Shown in pieces: positions 32,198-40,624 of a stretch of DNA of 64,000 nt. The notes beneath the pieces were generated by a model that saw only the letters and a program-made list of their open reading frames with translations, was not told the origin of the DNA and did not search any database. Origin of the DNA: CAZYAK01 sp964403335 (GTDB taxonomy: Bacteria; Patescibacteriota; Gracilibacteria; Peribacterales; Peribacteraceae); contig CAYOFI010000002.1 in the NCBI GenBank assembly GCA_964403335.1, positions 102,005 to 166,004 on the forward strand, in the 5' to 3' direction. Position 1 is the stretch's first letter; the number at the start of each line of letters is the position of its first letter. Both the position numbers and the translations under genes were made by a program.

Positions 32198-33301
32198 CTA
32201 ATCGGCGTTGATGCTGATCGATAGCAGAACGTTCTTCATCATCTCTTGCATTGCGGTTTCTTGTCTCTTTGACTCCTGTCGATCTTGCTCATTTTCAATC
32301 AGCGCATTCGACATCGCGATCGTTTTGATAAGCACCAAACATTTTGACGGACTGATGAGCGATGTAAACGTGATCTCGTCGTACAGTGTTCCCGCGGCGC
32401 CATCCATGGTCTCGACCGCCGTAAAGGCATGCCCACCCAACTGCACGGTTTGCACGATGGTCCCCGGAGACGGTTCTACCACCGGGCACTGCTCTTCAGT
32501 ACGAATACGAATCAAGGAACTGCGGACAAATTTCTGAACGGTGCCTGCATGCGCTTCCAGGGTGACTCCTGCATCATTCGGAGACACACTCCATGTACTC
32601 GGATAGGAGATGCTATAGAGATGTTGCGGATCGTTATACGCGGATGATGCCAATGTATCAAAATTCTGTGACGGCTTGGTGGTTACGCCGGCCTTCAGGC
32701 GGTAGATCATCTCAGCCATCTCCCCACGCGTGATGGATTGCCAGTAGTCAGTGATAGAAAATGGAATGGCGTTCGCAATTCCCAATTGGCGTACAGATTT
32801 TTCATACCACACATCATCCGACACCGTTGCAAGACTGGGATCGACCGAAAATTTTGCGAAATATTGGTTTTCATAAAATGCTCGGAAGAGCACTGTTGCA
32901 GCTTCGGCAAAGTTGATTTCCTTGTCCGGTCCGAACGTACCGTTTGGATACCCTCCCACCACGCCGGTATTCCGGGCCTGGCAGACATATTTGTCGTACC
33001 AAACGTTTTTGGGAACATCGCTGAACGGTCTGTAGTAGATGCTCTCCAGCCCCGGACATGCATCAATATCCTTCTTGTCTGCCAATGCGCCTATCACGAT
33101 TTTTGTAAACTCGGCACGGTTGATCCTGTTATCAGGTTTATACGTTCCATTCGGATATCCAGATATAATCCCCTCTTCTTGCACATATACGACTGCATCG
33201 TAATTCTGATGGCTCGCCGGCACATCTGAAAAACCGGCGAAGGCCGATGCCGGTAAAACGAAGCTGCTGAGCAGCAAAACAATAGAGAAAGGGAGACGCA
33301 T
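32198..33301 (-). CDS. Secreted SLH-domain protein
   Basis: A 367-residue protein with signal peptide (about 1-22, ending ASAFA) and three SLH repeats: FSDVPASHQNYDAVVYVQEE with GYPNGTYKPDNRINRAEFTK; FSDVPKNVWYDKYVCQARNT with GYPNGTFGPDKEINFAEAAT; and DVWYEKSVRQLGIANA with ITRGEMAEMIYRL. The C-terminal half (about 220-367) is an unassigned beta-rich domain that could be exposed cargo. A cysteine occurs in the second repeat at the same place in the SLH protein at 48276. The -10 TATACT (33309-33314) is 7 nt before ATG. Confidence 0.88.
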   Translation of the reverse strand: MRLPFSIVLLLSSFVLPASAFAGFSDVPASHQNYDAVVYVQEEGIISGYPNGTYKPDNRINRAEFTKIVIGALADKKDIDACPGLESIYYRPFSDVPKNVWYDKYVCQARNTGVVGGYPNGTFGPDKEINFAEAATVLFRAFYENQYFAKFSVDPSLATVSDDVWYEKSVRQLGIANAIPFSITDYWQSITRGEMAEMIYRLKAGVTTKPSQNFDTLASSAYNDPQHLYSISYPSTWSVSPNDAGVTLEAHAGTVQKFVRSSLIRIRTEEQCPVVEPSPGTIVQTVQLGGHAFTAVETMDGAAGTLYDEITFTSLISPSKCLVLIKTIAMSNALIENEQDRQESKRQETAMQEMMKNVLLSISINAD

Positions 33302-33308
33302 GAACGGG

Positions 33309-33314
33309 AGTATA
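33309..33314 (-). promoter_or_regulatory. -10 box of the SLH gene, leaderless spacing
   Basis: TATACT on the minus strand, 7 nt before ATG 33301. Confidence 0.5.
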
Positions 33315-33369
33315 GCAGATGCAAAAGAGCTGCCTTTTGACTGATTGTGCTATACACTCCCGGGCGCAT

Positions 33370-33446
33370 CGGGACGTAGCTCAGTTGGCTAGAGCGCGCG
33401 GTTCGGGACCGCGAGGTCGAAGGTTCAAGTCCTTTCGTCCCGACCA
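33370..33446 (+). tRNA. tRNA-Pro(CGG)
   Basis: Acceptor CGGGACG pairs with CGTCCCG. The anticodon arm CGCGG-TTCGGGA-CCGCG gives anticodon CGG, and the T-arm carries GGTTCAAGTCC. Discriminator A and encoded CCA (33444-33446) complete it. Confidence 0.96.
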
Positions 33447-33575
33447 ACCTTCGCGCAGCGAAGGTTGCCCACCGTAGCTCTGCCTTCTTGCAAGCGTAAA
33501 TTGGCAAATGGCTGCGCTACGGTTGGCAAGCCACAGAGCGAAGGCGGGCTTTATACCCACTACGGCTGGCGGGCC
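33446..33575 (+). repeat. tRNA-trailing structured element, type 1 (after tRNA-Pro)
   Basis: Hairpin 1 AACCTTCGC-gca-GCGAAGGTT (33446-33466) uses the A of CCA. Hairpin 2 is ACCGTAGC/GCTACGGT (33471-33478 with 33516-33523, 37-nt loop). TTGGCAAGCCAC and GCGAAGGCGGGC follow. Compared with the element after tRNA-Ser(GCT), one pair in each stem changes from G-C to A-T with pairing kept. Confidence 0.7.
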
Positions 33576-33825
33576 TTTTAAGTTTATTAGGGAACATTCA
33601 TATATTTGTGGCAATCCCCTCCCCCTCCCCAACCCCATTCAAGTTGAACAAATTTTGTATACAATGTTGTCTAATCTACTTTCCAATTCTCTCAAAAATT
33701 CCTCGCCTCTCGCCCAAATACTCGCTATTCGTCCCATTTCGCAATGATCTACTTATTGCGTATAGAGTGACTACAAAACATCCTGCTTTTCTGTACACTG
33801 ACAGACCCCCTTCGCGGGGGTTAGC
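33576..33825. other. AT-rich intergenic stretch without a recognised gene
   Basis: With the preceding tRNA element this makes a 379-bp gene-free gap after tRNA-Pro. It contains a 10-bp palindrome TTGTATACAA near 33655, a TACACT box (33794-33799) and a GC hairpin (33805-33821) just before the small gene at 33826. Nothing else is recognisable. Confidence 0.4.
33805..33821 (+). promoter_or_regulatory. 5' leader hairpin before a small ORF
   Basis: ACCCCC-ttcgc-GGGGGT ends four bases before ATG 33826. With the -10 box TACACT at 33794-33799, transcription would start at about the base of this stem, so the hairpin would cap the mRNA and could control translation. Confidence 0.4.
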
Positions 33826-33942
33826 ATGAAACTTGTGAAGCCCCTCTCACGCCGCGCTTCACTTCCGCTCGTGCTGATGCACGCGCTGCTTATCACCTTC
33901 GTTGCAGTCAGCATGGTGATGACGCTCCCGGCAATTGGCTAG
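33826..33942 (+). CDS. 38-residue hydrophobic small protein
   Basis: ATG to TAG. The product begins MKLVKPLSRRASLPLVLMHA and then has one hydrophobic helix of about 20 residues. A basic start followed by a helix fits a small membrane or secreted peptide. It is preceded by a -10 box and a stable hairpin. No family recognised. Confidence 0.45.
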   Translation: MKLVKPLSRRASLPLVLMHALLITFVAVSMVMTLPAIG

Positions 33943-34164
33943 GAAAGGAAGTGAATCCGACCGGTCTCAGAGCCCCGGAAACACGAGAACCACGCACTGA
34001 GATTCCACTTTAGTCCCCCGCTCCCGCGGTGGGACCGTTTGCAGAAATACGCAATATCCGACTTTTGATCTATGTAAGACCCGAATGCTCCACAATCCTT
34101 CCGCGGAGCTTCCGCATGGTCGATGTTTGCCAAATTAGTATATATGTTTTCTTGTATGTTTGCG

Positions 34165-36129
34165 TTACCAAAGGGTTCCGCGCGCCTCTCCGCCCAGTTC
34201 ATCCCGCAACGCCTGAGCCTTCGTCAAAACCTTCGTTTCTGCCCTGTCTATGGAGGCCGAATACGATGGATACGCAGCACGTAATTCGGTTCCCAGCTCC
34301 AGAAATTCTTCCACGGTATTCGACAGCGCGATGAAGTGCGTGTTGACCAAAATCGCATCGCCAAAATCCGCATACGTTTTCATGAATTCCTCCCGGCGAT
34401 CGCGCAACGCGATGTTGTCCCCCATCCATTGCAACACCCGCACGACCGCAGTCGTCGCACTGAGATAATTATAGCGCCCCCGCTTCAACGCCACATCATA
34501 CAAATGTAATGCATCTCCAAGTTTTCCATTGGCGAGCGCGACATCGCCCTGCAATTTCCATGCGCGAGTGTCCTGCGCATTCACCGCCGCATATTTTTTC
34601 AACCATGCACCGGCACTCGGCAGATTTCCGTCTATACGAGATTCGATGGCAATCGTTGCGGCGCTCAAGTACATATCACGCGAAAATAGCTCTCCTTCGG
34701 CTTCCGAATACCACTTGTACGCTTCGTCCGTCTTCCCCGCTGCCTCCGCATGCCGCCCAAGGGAAGAGATCACCAGCAGACGACCCTCGCTGAACGTCAC
34801 AATCAAGAGAACAAATGCGATCAGCAATTCGATCGTCCGCATCGTCACGCGCGGGAGCGCGAGGAAGGATTTTCCCGTCGCCGCAACGCATCCGAGGAGG
34901 ATCCAGAACGGCAGCGCCATGCCTACAAATTGAAGGTTGTAGTCGATTTCATTGTGTGCGAGCACTCCCAGCACGCCGATGAAGAACGCGATGCGCAGAT
35001 GCGTCCGCGCGTCTTTCTTGCGGTCGACCAGCAGATGTGCGCCGGCCGGAAGCAGGATCGACAACAGGAAAAGACTGAACAGAATCGCCGCGGGCCAACC
35101 GCGCTCCATCGCGAGTTTCAGGAAGACATTATGCGGATGATCGGACGTGGCGAACACGGATGTTTGCAGACGAGGTTGTACAAAACGGAAGCTGTACGGT
35201 CCCCACCCCAAAATCGGTTTCTCCGATGCGAGTTGGAACGCCGCATCCCAAAACTCCCGGCGCTCATCAATGGACGACGTTCCTTCCGATGCCGTGAACG
35301 TCGCCTTCGCGGCGATGGATTCCACGGCATGGAATTGCAGTCGCAAATAATTGACCGTGCTGAACGTCACAACCGCCGTCAATGCGATGCCCGCGATAGT
35401 GACACCGACGGATTTCCAGGGAACCGATCGCGACGTGCTGCGCCACCAGCGGATAATCGCGATCGCTGCGAGCAGCATCACCTCACCGATAAAACACAGA
35501 AAGGCCCCGCGCGAATAACTCAAAAACAGACAGCCCAGCAAAATGCCCGGAATGAGGATGCGCATCGCCGCGCCTTTGCCGCGCGCCCACACCATCGCCA
35601 GCGGCAAGGCCAGCAGCAAAAATTCCGCCCAGGCGTTCGGCCAGTAGTCGCTCGCAAAGCGCGGGTCCACGAACGTGCCCACGAATCTGTTCACGGGCTG
35701 GAGTGCGTACACGGCAATCCCCACGATGCAGGCGATGATCGCCGATGTGACGATGACCGCGGCCACTCTCTGCTCCCATCCGTCACCCACCGGCGCAAGC
35801 GACCGGCGCAACGACCACAAGAATATCAAAAAAAGAGAGGTATCCCGCAACACTTCATCCAACCCGTAGTTCATGGTGGAAGACCACACAAAGCTCACTA
35901 CCGTCCACGCTATAAAGAGGAGGCCGAATATCCAGGGAAGCCCCGGTGTCGTCTCCTTCTTTTCTTTCCGGTGCCGGACGACATCGAACACGCATAAAGC
36001 AACAGCGACGAGCGCCAGGAGCCACGTCATCTCCAGCGTTTTCCCTCCTTTCCACAGGATCGACAACGTCACCAACCCTAAAAGCATCCATTCTGCCGTC
36101 AGCGTCGAAAACATGTCCCGCAGGCGCAT
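34165..36129 (-). CDS. O-antigen ligase/polymerase-type (Wzy_C) membrane protein with TPR-like tail
   Basis: ATG 36129 gives 654 residues. About ten to twelve membrane helices fill residues 10-460. The O-antigen ligase signature lies in the outer loop: ASEKPILGWGPYSFRFV followed by SDHPHNVFLKLAMERGWPAA. The C-terminal 190 residues look like TPR helices (AEAAGKTDEAYKWYSEAEG, WKLQGDVALANGKLGDALHL). Such proteins join glycan chains on lipid carriers, so it may build a surface polysaccharide, perhaps the polymer that SLH domains bind. The CATACT box lies 7 nt before ATG. Confidence 0.82.
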   Translation of the reverse strand: MRLRDMFSTLTAEWMLLGLVTLSILWKGGKTLEMTWLLALVAVALCVFDVVRHRKEKKETTPGLPWIFGLLFIAWTVVSFVWSSTMNYGLDEVLRDTSLFLIFLWSLRRSLAPVGDGWEQRVAAVIVTSAIIACIVGIAVYALQPVNRFVGTFVDPRFASDYWPNAWAEFLLLALPLAMVWARGKGAAMRILIPGILLGCLFLSYSRGAFLCFIGEVMLLAAIAIIRWWRSTSRSVPWKSVGVTIAGIALTAVVTFSTVNYLRLQFHAVESIAAKATFTASEGTSSIDERREFWDAAFQLASEKPILGWGPYSFRFVQPRLQTSVFATSDHPHNVFLKLAMERGWPAAILFSLFLLSILLPAGAHLLVDRKKDARTHLRIAFFIGVLGVLAHNEIDYNLQFVGMALPFWILLGCVAATGKSFLALPRVTMRTIELLIAFVLLIVTFSEGRLLVISSLGRHAEAAGKTDEAYKWYSEAEGELFSRDMYLSAATIAIESRIDGNLPSAGAWLKKYAAVNAQDTRAWKLQGDVALANGKLGDALHLYDVALKRGRYNYLSATTAVVRVLQWMGDNIALRDRREEFMKTYADFGDAILVNTHFIALSNTVEEFLELGTELRAAYPSYSASIDRAETKVLTKAQALRDELGGEARGTLW

Positions 36130-36136
36130 GGAGGTC

Positions 36137-36142
36137 AGTATG
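36137..36142 (-). promoter_or_regulatory. -10-like box of the Wzy_C gene
   Basis: CATACT on the minus strand, 7 nt before ATG 36129. It differs from TATACT by one base. No clear -35 is seen. Confidence 0.35.
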
Positions 36143-36204
36143 GCAGTCTCAATCCCTTCTTTACCAGCCCTTTGGCTGTACTTTACTAATTTGTATAAAT
36201 ATGT

Positions 36205-36210
36205 TATTAT
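36205..36210 (+). promoter_or_regulatory. -10 box of the Cys-pair repeat gene
   Basis: TATTAT, then eight bases, then ATG 36219, in the divergent gap with the Wzy_C gene. Confidence 0.45.
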
Positions 36211-36218
36211 AGTAAGTA

Positions 36219-37331
36219 ATGAAACACACACTCCTCTCCTTCCAACGGCGCTTGTATTTCTTGCAGGTGCTTTTTGCGGCGCTGGCCATTGTCTTGTTGC
36301 TGCAAGTGGGCACGCAGTTTGATACCGCCGTGGGAACGGTGAGTGAAGGCGGCACCTACGGTCCGCTCCATTCCGGACCCGCGCGCGTGCGCAAATCGTC
36401 CGGCGTCAAACAGGCGGAACGCGCAAAACTGCGCAATCCGTCGGCTTCCGCGTCGAGATCTTCGGCAAAGGCATCATCGTCCCAGGCCGCCTCCTCCGTC
36501 CGATCATCCGTGGCGTCGTCGGTTGCATCATCCGCAGCTTCGTCTTCGGCTGTCAATCCGTATGATGAATTTATCGCCAAGGGCACGGGACCCTGCTTGA
36601 ACGATCGGACGTGCAAGAACAAGGTGTCCGCATTTATCAATGCGTACGAGTGCGCGAGCGACGCCAAATGCCTGGGGGTCAGCCGTTCCTATTGGTTGCA
36701 GACGCAGTTGGCGCCCGAGTGTATGACGAATGCCCAAACCTGCGCCGACGTCGATACGCTTGTGCGCATCGGCTTGAACGACAATGAACAAAAGTGCTTG
36801 AATGATCAGATGTGCCGCGGGATGTTGGCCGAGTTCCGTATGGGAGAAGTGGGATGCATCCGCTACGAACCCTGTCACACCGCGCTGCAATCATTGATGA
36901 AACGCAGCGAATGCGCGGCAAGCAATTGGTGCGGCACGCTCTCCTGGCTGCATACGTACTACGCCACGCACATCGCGGAGTGCGCCAATCCCGACAGCGC
37001 GACGTGCAAAACCGCCGAGGTGAAGAACAAATTGGGAAGAAACAACTACTCCAGTGATGAATGCCAAATGGACAAGCAGTGCCATCGCGCGCTGATAAAT
37101 ATCGATGCCGAACTGATCGGCAACGATGCGACCTCGGCTTGCTATCTGTGGAAATCCTGCCGCGACTATATGGTCATGAATAAGAGGTGGGCCTGCGAGA
37201 CCGTCAAACGCGCCGATTACTGCAAAATGTACGGCGGGTACCTGCAATTCTTCCAGGACAAGCCCACGTGCGTGGCGCTCTCCTACACTCAAAGCTGCCA
37301 AGACGGACTGAAGAAGGCGATGGGCAAATAA
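36219..37331 (+). CDS. Secreted or membrane-anchored protein with eleven paired cysteines
   Basis: A 370-residue protein. An N-terminal membrane helix (about 14-33) is followed by a Ser/Ala-rich linker (75-112). Then come 22 cysteines, all between residues 126 and 360, in eleven close pairs: 126/132, 145/151, 168/175, 193/199, 213/219, 232/238, 255/263, 282/288, 308/314, 326/335, 351/360. Seven pairs are C-x5-C, as in CLNDRTC, CLNDQMC, CQMDKQC. The regular spacing suggests a disulphide-stapled helical repeat exposed outside the cell. No known family is recognised. It is divergent from the Wzy_C gene. Confidence 0.8.
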   Translation: MKHTLLSFQRRLYFLQVLFAALAIVLLLQVGTQFDTAVGTVSEGGTYGPLHSGPARVRKSSGVKQAERAKLRNPSASASRSSAKASSSQAASSVRSSVASSVASSAASSSAVNPYDEFIAKGTGPCLNDRTCKNKVSAFINAYECASDAKCLGVSRSYWLQTQLAPECMTNAQTCADVDTLVRIGLNDNEQKCLNDQMCRGMLAEFRMGEVGCIRYEPCHTALQSLMKRSECAASNWCGTLSWLHTYYATHIAECANPDSATCKTAEVKNKLGRNNYSSDECQMDKQCHRALINIDAELIGNDATSACYLWKSCRDYMVMNKRWACETVKRADYCKMYGGYLQFFQDKPTCVALSYTQSCQDGLKKAMGK

Positions 37332-37415
37332 TTATCGCAAAGGAAAGCCAATCACAAGAGCCGTAGTCATCGATTCTTGACGCTTAGTGGCGAAGGGATA
37401 GCGTAGGAAGCTCCT

Positions 37416-38852
37416 ATGACGGAGCGCGCCCCTGTTCCAACGGTTGATGAACGCGAACTTGATTTGGACATCGTGCCCAAGCTCCAACGTGGACGCACAT
37501 GGCTGCACCTGGCACGTCAACTGACGCTCGCGGCAACCGTCGCGCTGTTTTCGACTGATACGGCAAACACCCGGGGGCAAGAGCCGCAAACATACACGCC
37601 GCAGGCGACCATCCAACTCCGCCTGAAAGAAGCGGGTGACTCCATACAGAAATTGATCAAGCTGCTCGATCATGATGATTTCGATACGCGCGATGCTGCG
37701 CGGAAAAAACTGACGGCCGATGCCATCGCGGAAATCAAAAGGACGAAAAAGCCGTATGGGAAGAGATCGGATCTTGATCCGTTACCAGGTGATTTTCCCG
37801 AGCCAAACCGCCTCCTGACGCAAATCCGTGCGGATATTGACGCGGAAGAATCCAAACTTCCCCTCCCTGACGCAAAAATTTTCCGCGCGCCGGAGGAATG
37901 GAAAAGAGAGGGTCACCAAGTCTCCATGATGGACGCGCTCAGAGGAGTGGCGGAGCTGACCGGCACTCCCATCGATCTCGATACGGTGAGCATCGGTTTT
38001 ATCGCGCACTACGTCCCCGTGGATGGACTGGACGGCCTGACCGCTTTGCAAGCCATTCACAAAATCTGCAACGAGAAAGACAAGCCCCGGTACGATATCG
38101 AGATGACGCACGGACGGCTGCGTGTGCAGCAGCCTATCGAAATAGCCCCGTTGCACTTCTCCCGCGCCAGCGACAGAAACGTGCTCACGACCATCCGGAT
38201 TCACAAGCTCACCCCCAACAGCGCAGAACTGATGTTCGCCACGCCGAACAGAAAGTTGAACGGCTGGCAGGTGCAGTCCGCGCACATGGTGACGCCCGAT
38301 GGGAAAAAGGTGCCGGTACAGGTCGAACAAACGTTGGGTGACGGCGTGCAAGGTCCGCGCGTTCTTCTTCCGCCTGTGGCCGAAGAGGGTCTAACCGGAA
38401 CACTGGAAGTAACGCTGACCCTGAGTACGCAGGACATCGTCACGGAAAACATACGGAATTTGAAAGCGGAAAAAGTCTGGCAGCAGAAGGAGGCTGAAAT
38501 CCGGTACGTCGGTATTGCCAAACAGGACGACAAGTATGTGGCGGAGTTTCAGTATTCCGGCGGGACGGAAGGATTTGATGCCAGCACCCTCGCGCAATTC
38601 GGGTGTACCGCACGAAGAGACGGCAGGACGTTGCAGTGCGTAAAGATGGAAAAACCCGAGGAAAAAAACGAAGGAGAAGGAGCGGTGCCCGGAAAAGGAA
38701 AGGTGTTTTTCACCTTTGATGAAGAGCCCGATGCCTTGGATGTGCACTACGTGAAAACCGGACCCTCCGCTCATCGCGCCCACACAGTGACGGCGACGGG
38801 GCTTCCGTTGCCGGTGATACTGCCCATGCGCATGTCCGAACCGCAGAAATAG
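37416..38852 (+). CDS. Uncharacterised exported protein
   Basis: A 478-residue protein. Residues 27-46 (TWLHLARQLTLAATVALFS) form a membrane or signal segment after a charged start. A short helical part follows (LLDHDDFDTRDAARKKLTAD), resembling the LxxxDFxxREAAxxxL repeats of some HEAT-like proteins. Next is a region VSMMDALRGVAELTGTPIDL to YDIEMTHGRLRVQQ that resembles a secretin/TonB short N-terminal domain. The rest is beta-rich. No confident family. A TAGGAA box lies 6 nt before ATG; the same bases could act as a weak ribosome-binding site. Confidence 0.6.
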   Translation: MTERAPVPTVDERELDLDIVPKLQRGRTWLHLARQLTLAATVALFSTDTANTRGQEPQTYTPQATIQLRLKEAGDSIQKLIKLLDHDDFDTRDAARKKLTADAIAEIKRTKKPYGKRSDLDPLPGDFPEPNRLLTQIRADIDAEESKLPLPDAKIFRAPEEWKREGHQVSMMDALRGVAELTGTPIDLDTVSIGFIAHYVPVDGLDGLTALQAIHKICNEKDKPRYDIEMTHGRLRVQQPIEIAPLHFSRASDRNVLTTIRIHKLTPNSAELMFATPNRKLNGWQVQSAHMVTPDGKKVPVQVEQTLGDGVQGPRVLLPPVAEEGLTGTLEVTLTLSTQDIVTENIRNLKAEKVWQQKEAEIRYVGIAKQDDKYVAEFQYSGGTEGFDASTLAQFGCTARRDGRTLQCVKMEKPEEKNEGEGAVPGKGKVFFTFDEEPDALDVHYVKTGPSAHRAHTVTATGLPLPVILPMRMSEPQK

Positions 38853-38880
38853 CCGCCTCTTTTTGGAAAACAGAGAGGAA

Positions 38881-38908
38881 TTGACATAATTATAAAAGAT
38901 TTTATCAA
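38881..38908 (+). promoter_or_regulatory. Promoter of the muramidase-like gene
   Basis: A TTGACA hexamer at about 38882 is followed after about 16 bases by TATCAA, roughly 10 bases before ATG 38919. The region is very A/T-rich. Confidence 0.4.
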
Positions 38909-38918
38909 GTATTTTACC

Positions 38919-39599
38919 ATGGGTACACTGTTGTACTTTATGTTTAGCGGAACGATTTTTTTACTACACGCAAGGCAATGGCGCGCGGGCATCCTGACGG
39001 CCATTTTGCTTGGTATGCAAATTGCGCGCCTTTCACCCGGGAAACAAGCGGAGGAGACCGTCCGGCCACAGCCGGTGATGGCTGCCGCTTCCGCAGAACA
39101 GATAGAAGACGCTCCGGCTCCGCCGGAAGAGGAGCCGTCGCTCGAGGACACTCTGCGCTCCGTACAGCAACAGTGGGCCGAAAATGAGGCTGCCGGAAAA
39201 CCCAATCCCCTTCGCCTGCACGTAACCGCCAACCGCATCCGCAAAGCCCTGTGCGAGACCGGCACCCTGGAACACTGCAATGTCCCCCAGGCAAAGAACG
39301 TGGATCTTGACCGCCTGGCCTACGCCGTCGCGGTGGCGGAGACCGGCAACTGCAGCAAGGGCACGGGAGTCAGCAAGAACAACTGCCACGGCATCATGGA
39401 GTGCCGTCGCAGCGGATGCTCGGCAAAAACGTTTGCCAACACCACACAGAGCTTCGTCGCATTCCAGAAACTGTGGCTGGAAGCGTACGGCGATCGTTTC
39501 CCCACACTCTCCGACGCCAAACGCTACTCCGCGGGACCGGGCGATACGTGGCTGCACCGGGTGAGAAGTGCGTACGCGCAGTCAGCCTCTACATATTAA
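38919..39599 (+). CDS. Membrane-anchored muramidase/glucosaminidase-like protein
   Basis: A 226-residue protein with an N-terminal hydrophobic segment (TLLYFMFSGTIFLLHA, then GILTAILLGMQIA), a Pro/Glu-rich linker, and a C-terminal lysozyme-like domain (about 125-226). The core AVAVAETGNCSKGTGVSKNN followed by CHGIM contains the likely catalytic Glu in AETGN. SFVAFQKLWLEAYGDRFPTL and AGPGDTWLHRVRSAY match the end of glucosaminidase-type lysozyme folds. It would cut wall glycan outside the membrane. Six cysteines in the domain suggest disulphides. Confidence 0.68.
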   Translation: MGTLLYFMFSGTIFLLHARQWRAGILTAILLGMQIARLSPGKQAEETVRPQPVMAAASAEQIEDAPAPPEEEPSLEDTLRSVQQQWAENEAAGKPNPLRLHVTANRIRKALCETGTLEHCNVPQAKNVDLDRLAYAVAVAETGNCSKGTGVSKNNCHGIMECRRSGCSAKTFANTTQSFVAFQKLWLEAYGDRFPTLSDAKRYSAGPGDTWLHRVRSAYAQSASTY

Positions 39600-40300
39600 G
39601 AATCGAGCAGCGAGAGAAATGCAAACACGCCCTCGCTCTCCAATTGCTGACGAACTGTTTCAATGAATGAGCGCAGAAACGCCGCCCGTCTTTCAGATTC
39701 CGTTTTGCCCAGTTGTGTGCGGACGCAATAGGGACTCTGCGGATCAACCCATTCCAAGGACAGACTGATATCGAACAACACGGTCTTGGGGTCGCGGTAA
39801 TTCGCCGTTTCATCACCCAGCCATTGACGGTAATCGACGGGCGGAAGATTGGGGAAGAATTGTCCGGAACGGATGACAAGATCCGCATCCAGGTTCACCA
39901 CGCGGTCGCCGTCCATGAGTGCCACCAACACGGGAGAATCTTCTGCGGAATTTTTGCCGTCATGACCGAGCACCGCGTTCGTGACGGTATCGGAATCTTC
40001 TTCACCAAGAATGTGCGCGATCCACGAGCAGATCAACGCACGTATTTCTTGGGGATCCACCTGCTTGCGCCCGATTCCCTTTTGCTTTTGCAAAATCCTA
40101 TCCGCGTTGTGCGAGAGACCGGCAAATGCCGCAAGCGTCGCTGTGTGTTCATCTTGTCCCTCGCTCAACGCAATCATCCGCGCCATCTCTCCGACACGGA
40201 ACGCATGGATAAGGTCATGATGGCTGACTAAACCCGCTTTTTCATGCGCCTCCTTCACCCGCAAGACGGGTTCTTTGTGCTGATTCCAGAATTCTTTCAT
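39596..40300 (-). CDS. HD-domain hydrolase
   Basis: A 234-residue protein with HD-superfamily landmarks: LVSHHDLIHAFRVGEMARMI (first His and HD pair), then FAGLSHNADR, where HN replaces the usual HD, and a late LMDGDRVVNLDADLVIRSG. Families of this shape are nucleotide or phosphate-ester hydrolases; the HN change may lower or alter metal binding. The -10 TATATT (40307-40312) is 6 nt before ATG. Its stop overlaps the last bases of the muramidase-like gene on the other strand. Confidence 0.72.
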   Translation of the reverse strand: MKEFWNQHKEPVLRVKEAHEKAGLVSHHDLIHAFRVGEMARMIALSEGQDEHTATLAAFAGLSHNADRILQKQKGIGRKQVDPQEIRALICSWIAHILGEEDSDTVTNAVLGHDGKNSAEDSPVLVALMDGDRVVNLDADLVIRSGQFFPNLPPVDYRQWLGDETANYRDPKTVLFDISLSLEWVDPQSPYCVRTQLGKTESERRAAFLRSFIETVRQQLESEGVFAFLSLLDS

Positions 40301-40306
40301 GATAAA

Positions 40307-40312
40307 AATATA
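40307..40312 (-). promoter_or_regulatory. -10 box of the HD hydrolase gene
   Basis: TATATT on the minus strand, six bases before ATG 40300. Confidence 0.5.
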
Positions 40313-40383
40313 AAACTATTTTTATTATTTGTCTATGATACTGGCTGAACCAGATGACGTTCGAACCGTCCTGCCGTTACTGC

Positions 40384-40475
40384 CCGGCTCCGTCTGCGGA
40401 CTGCGCCGTGGCATCCGGTCTAGCAATATCGAGTACGCAAATCTCGGCGTAGTGCCCCAGAGGGCACGAAGCCGG
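40384..40475 (-). repeat. tRNA-trailing structured element, type 2 (after tRNA-Leu CAG)
   Basis: Read from the tRNA, it begins one base after CCA. Outer stem CCGGCT/AGCCGG and inner CTACGCCG/CGGCGCAG enclose a variable loop of about 28 bases. The first 36 bases counted from the discriminator (40445-40480) are identical to those after tRNA-Leu(TAA) at 63293-63328, while the loop differs. Confidence 0.75.
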
Positions 40476-40476
40476 A

Positions 40477-40562
40477 TGGTGCCGACGGAGAGACTCGAAC
40501 TCTCACATCCAGGGGATACACGCTCCTGAAGCGTGCGCGTCTACCAATTCCGCCACGTCGGC
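40477..40562 (-). tRNA. tRNA-Leu(CAG)
   Basis: Acceptor GCCGACG pairs with CGTCGGC. Anticodon arm CACGC-TTCAGGA-GCGTG gives anticodon CAG. A long variable arm and T-loop GAGTTCGAGTCTC are present. Discriminator A and encoded CCA (40477-40479). Confidence 0.97.
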
Positions 40563-40624
40563 AAGTGACCGACGTATCCTATATTGACAGGCGGCCGAAG
40601 GAAAGTGCGATAATCCCTTCTTCT

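Noticed and set aside
34750..35997. 415-codon open frame opposite the Wzy_C gene
   Set aside because: Gln/Arg-rich translation typical of a reverse-complement frame; the membrane protein on the other strand has clear helices and the ligase motif.
37405..37412. AGGAAG before the gene at 37416 as a real Shine-Dalgarno site
   Set aside because: The same bases are the TAGGAA -10-like box at leaderless spacing, and other genes lack such motifs. It stays ambiguous.
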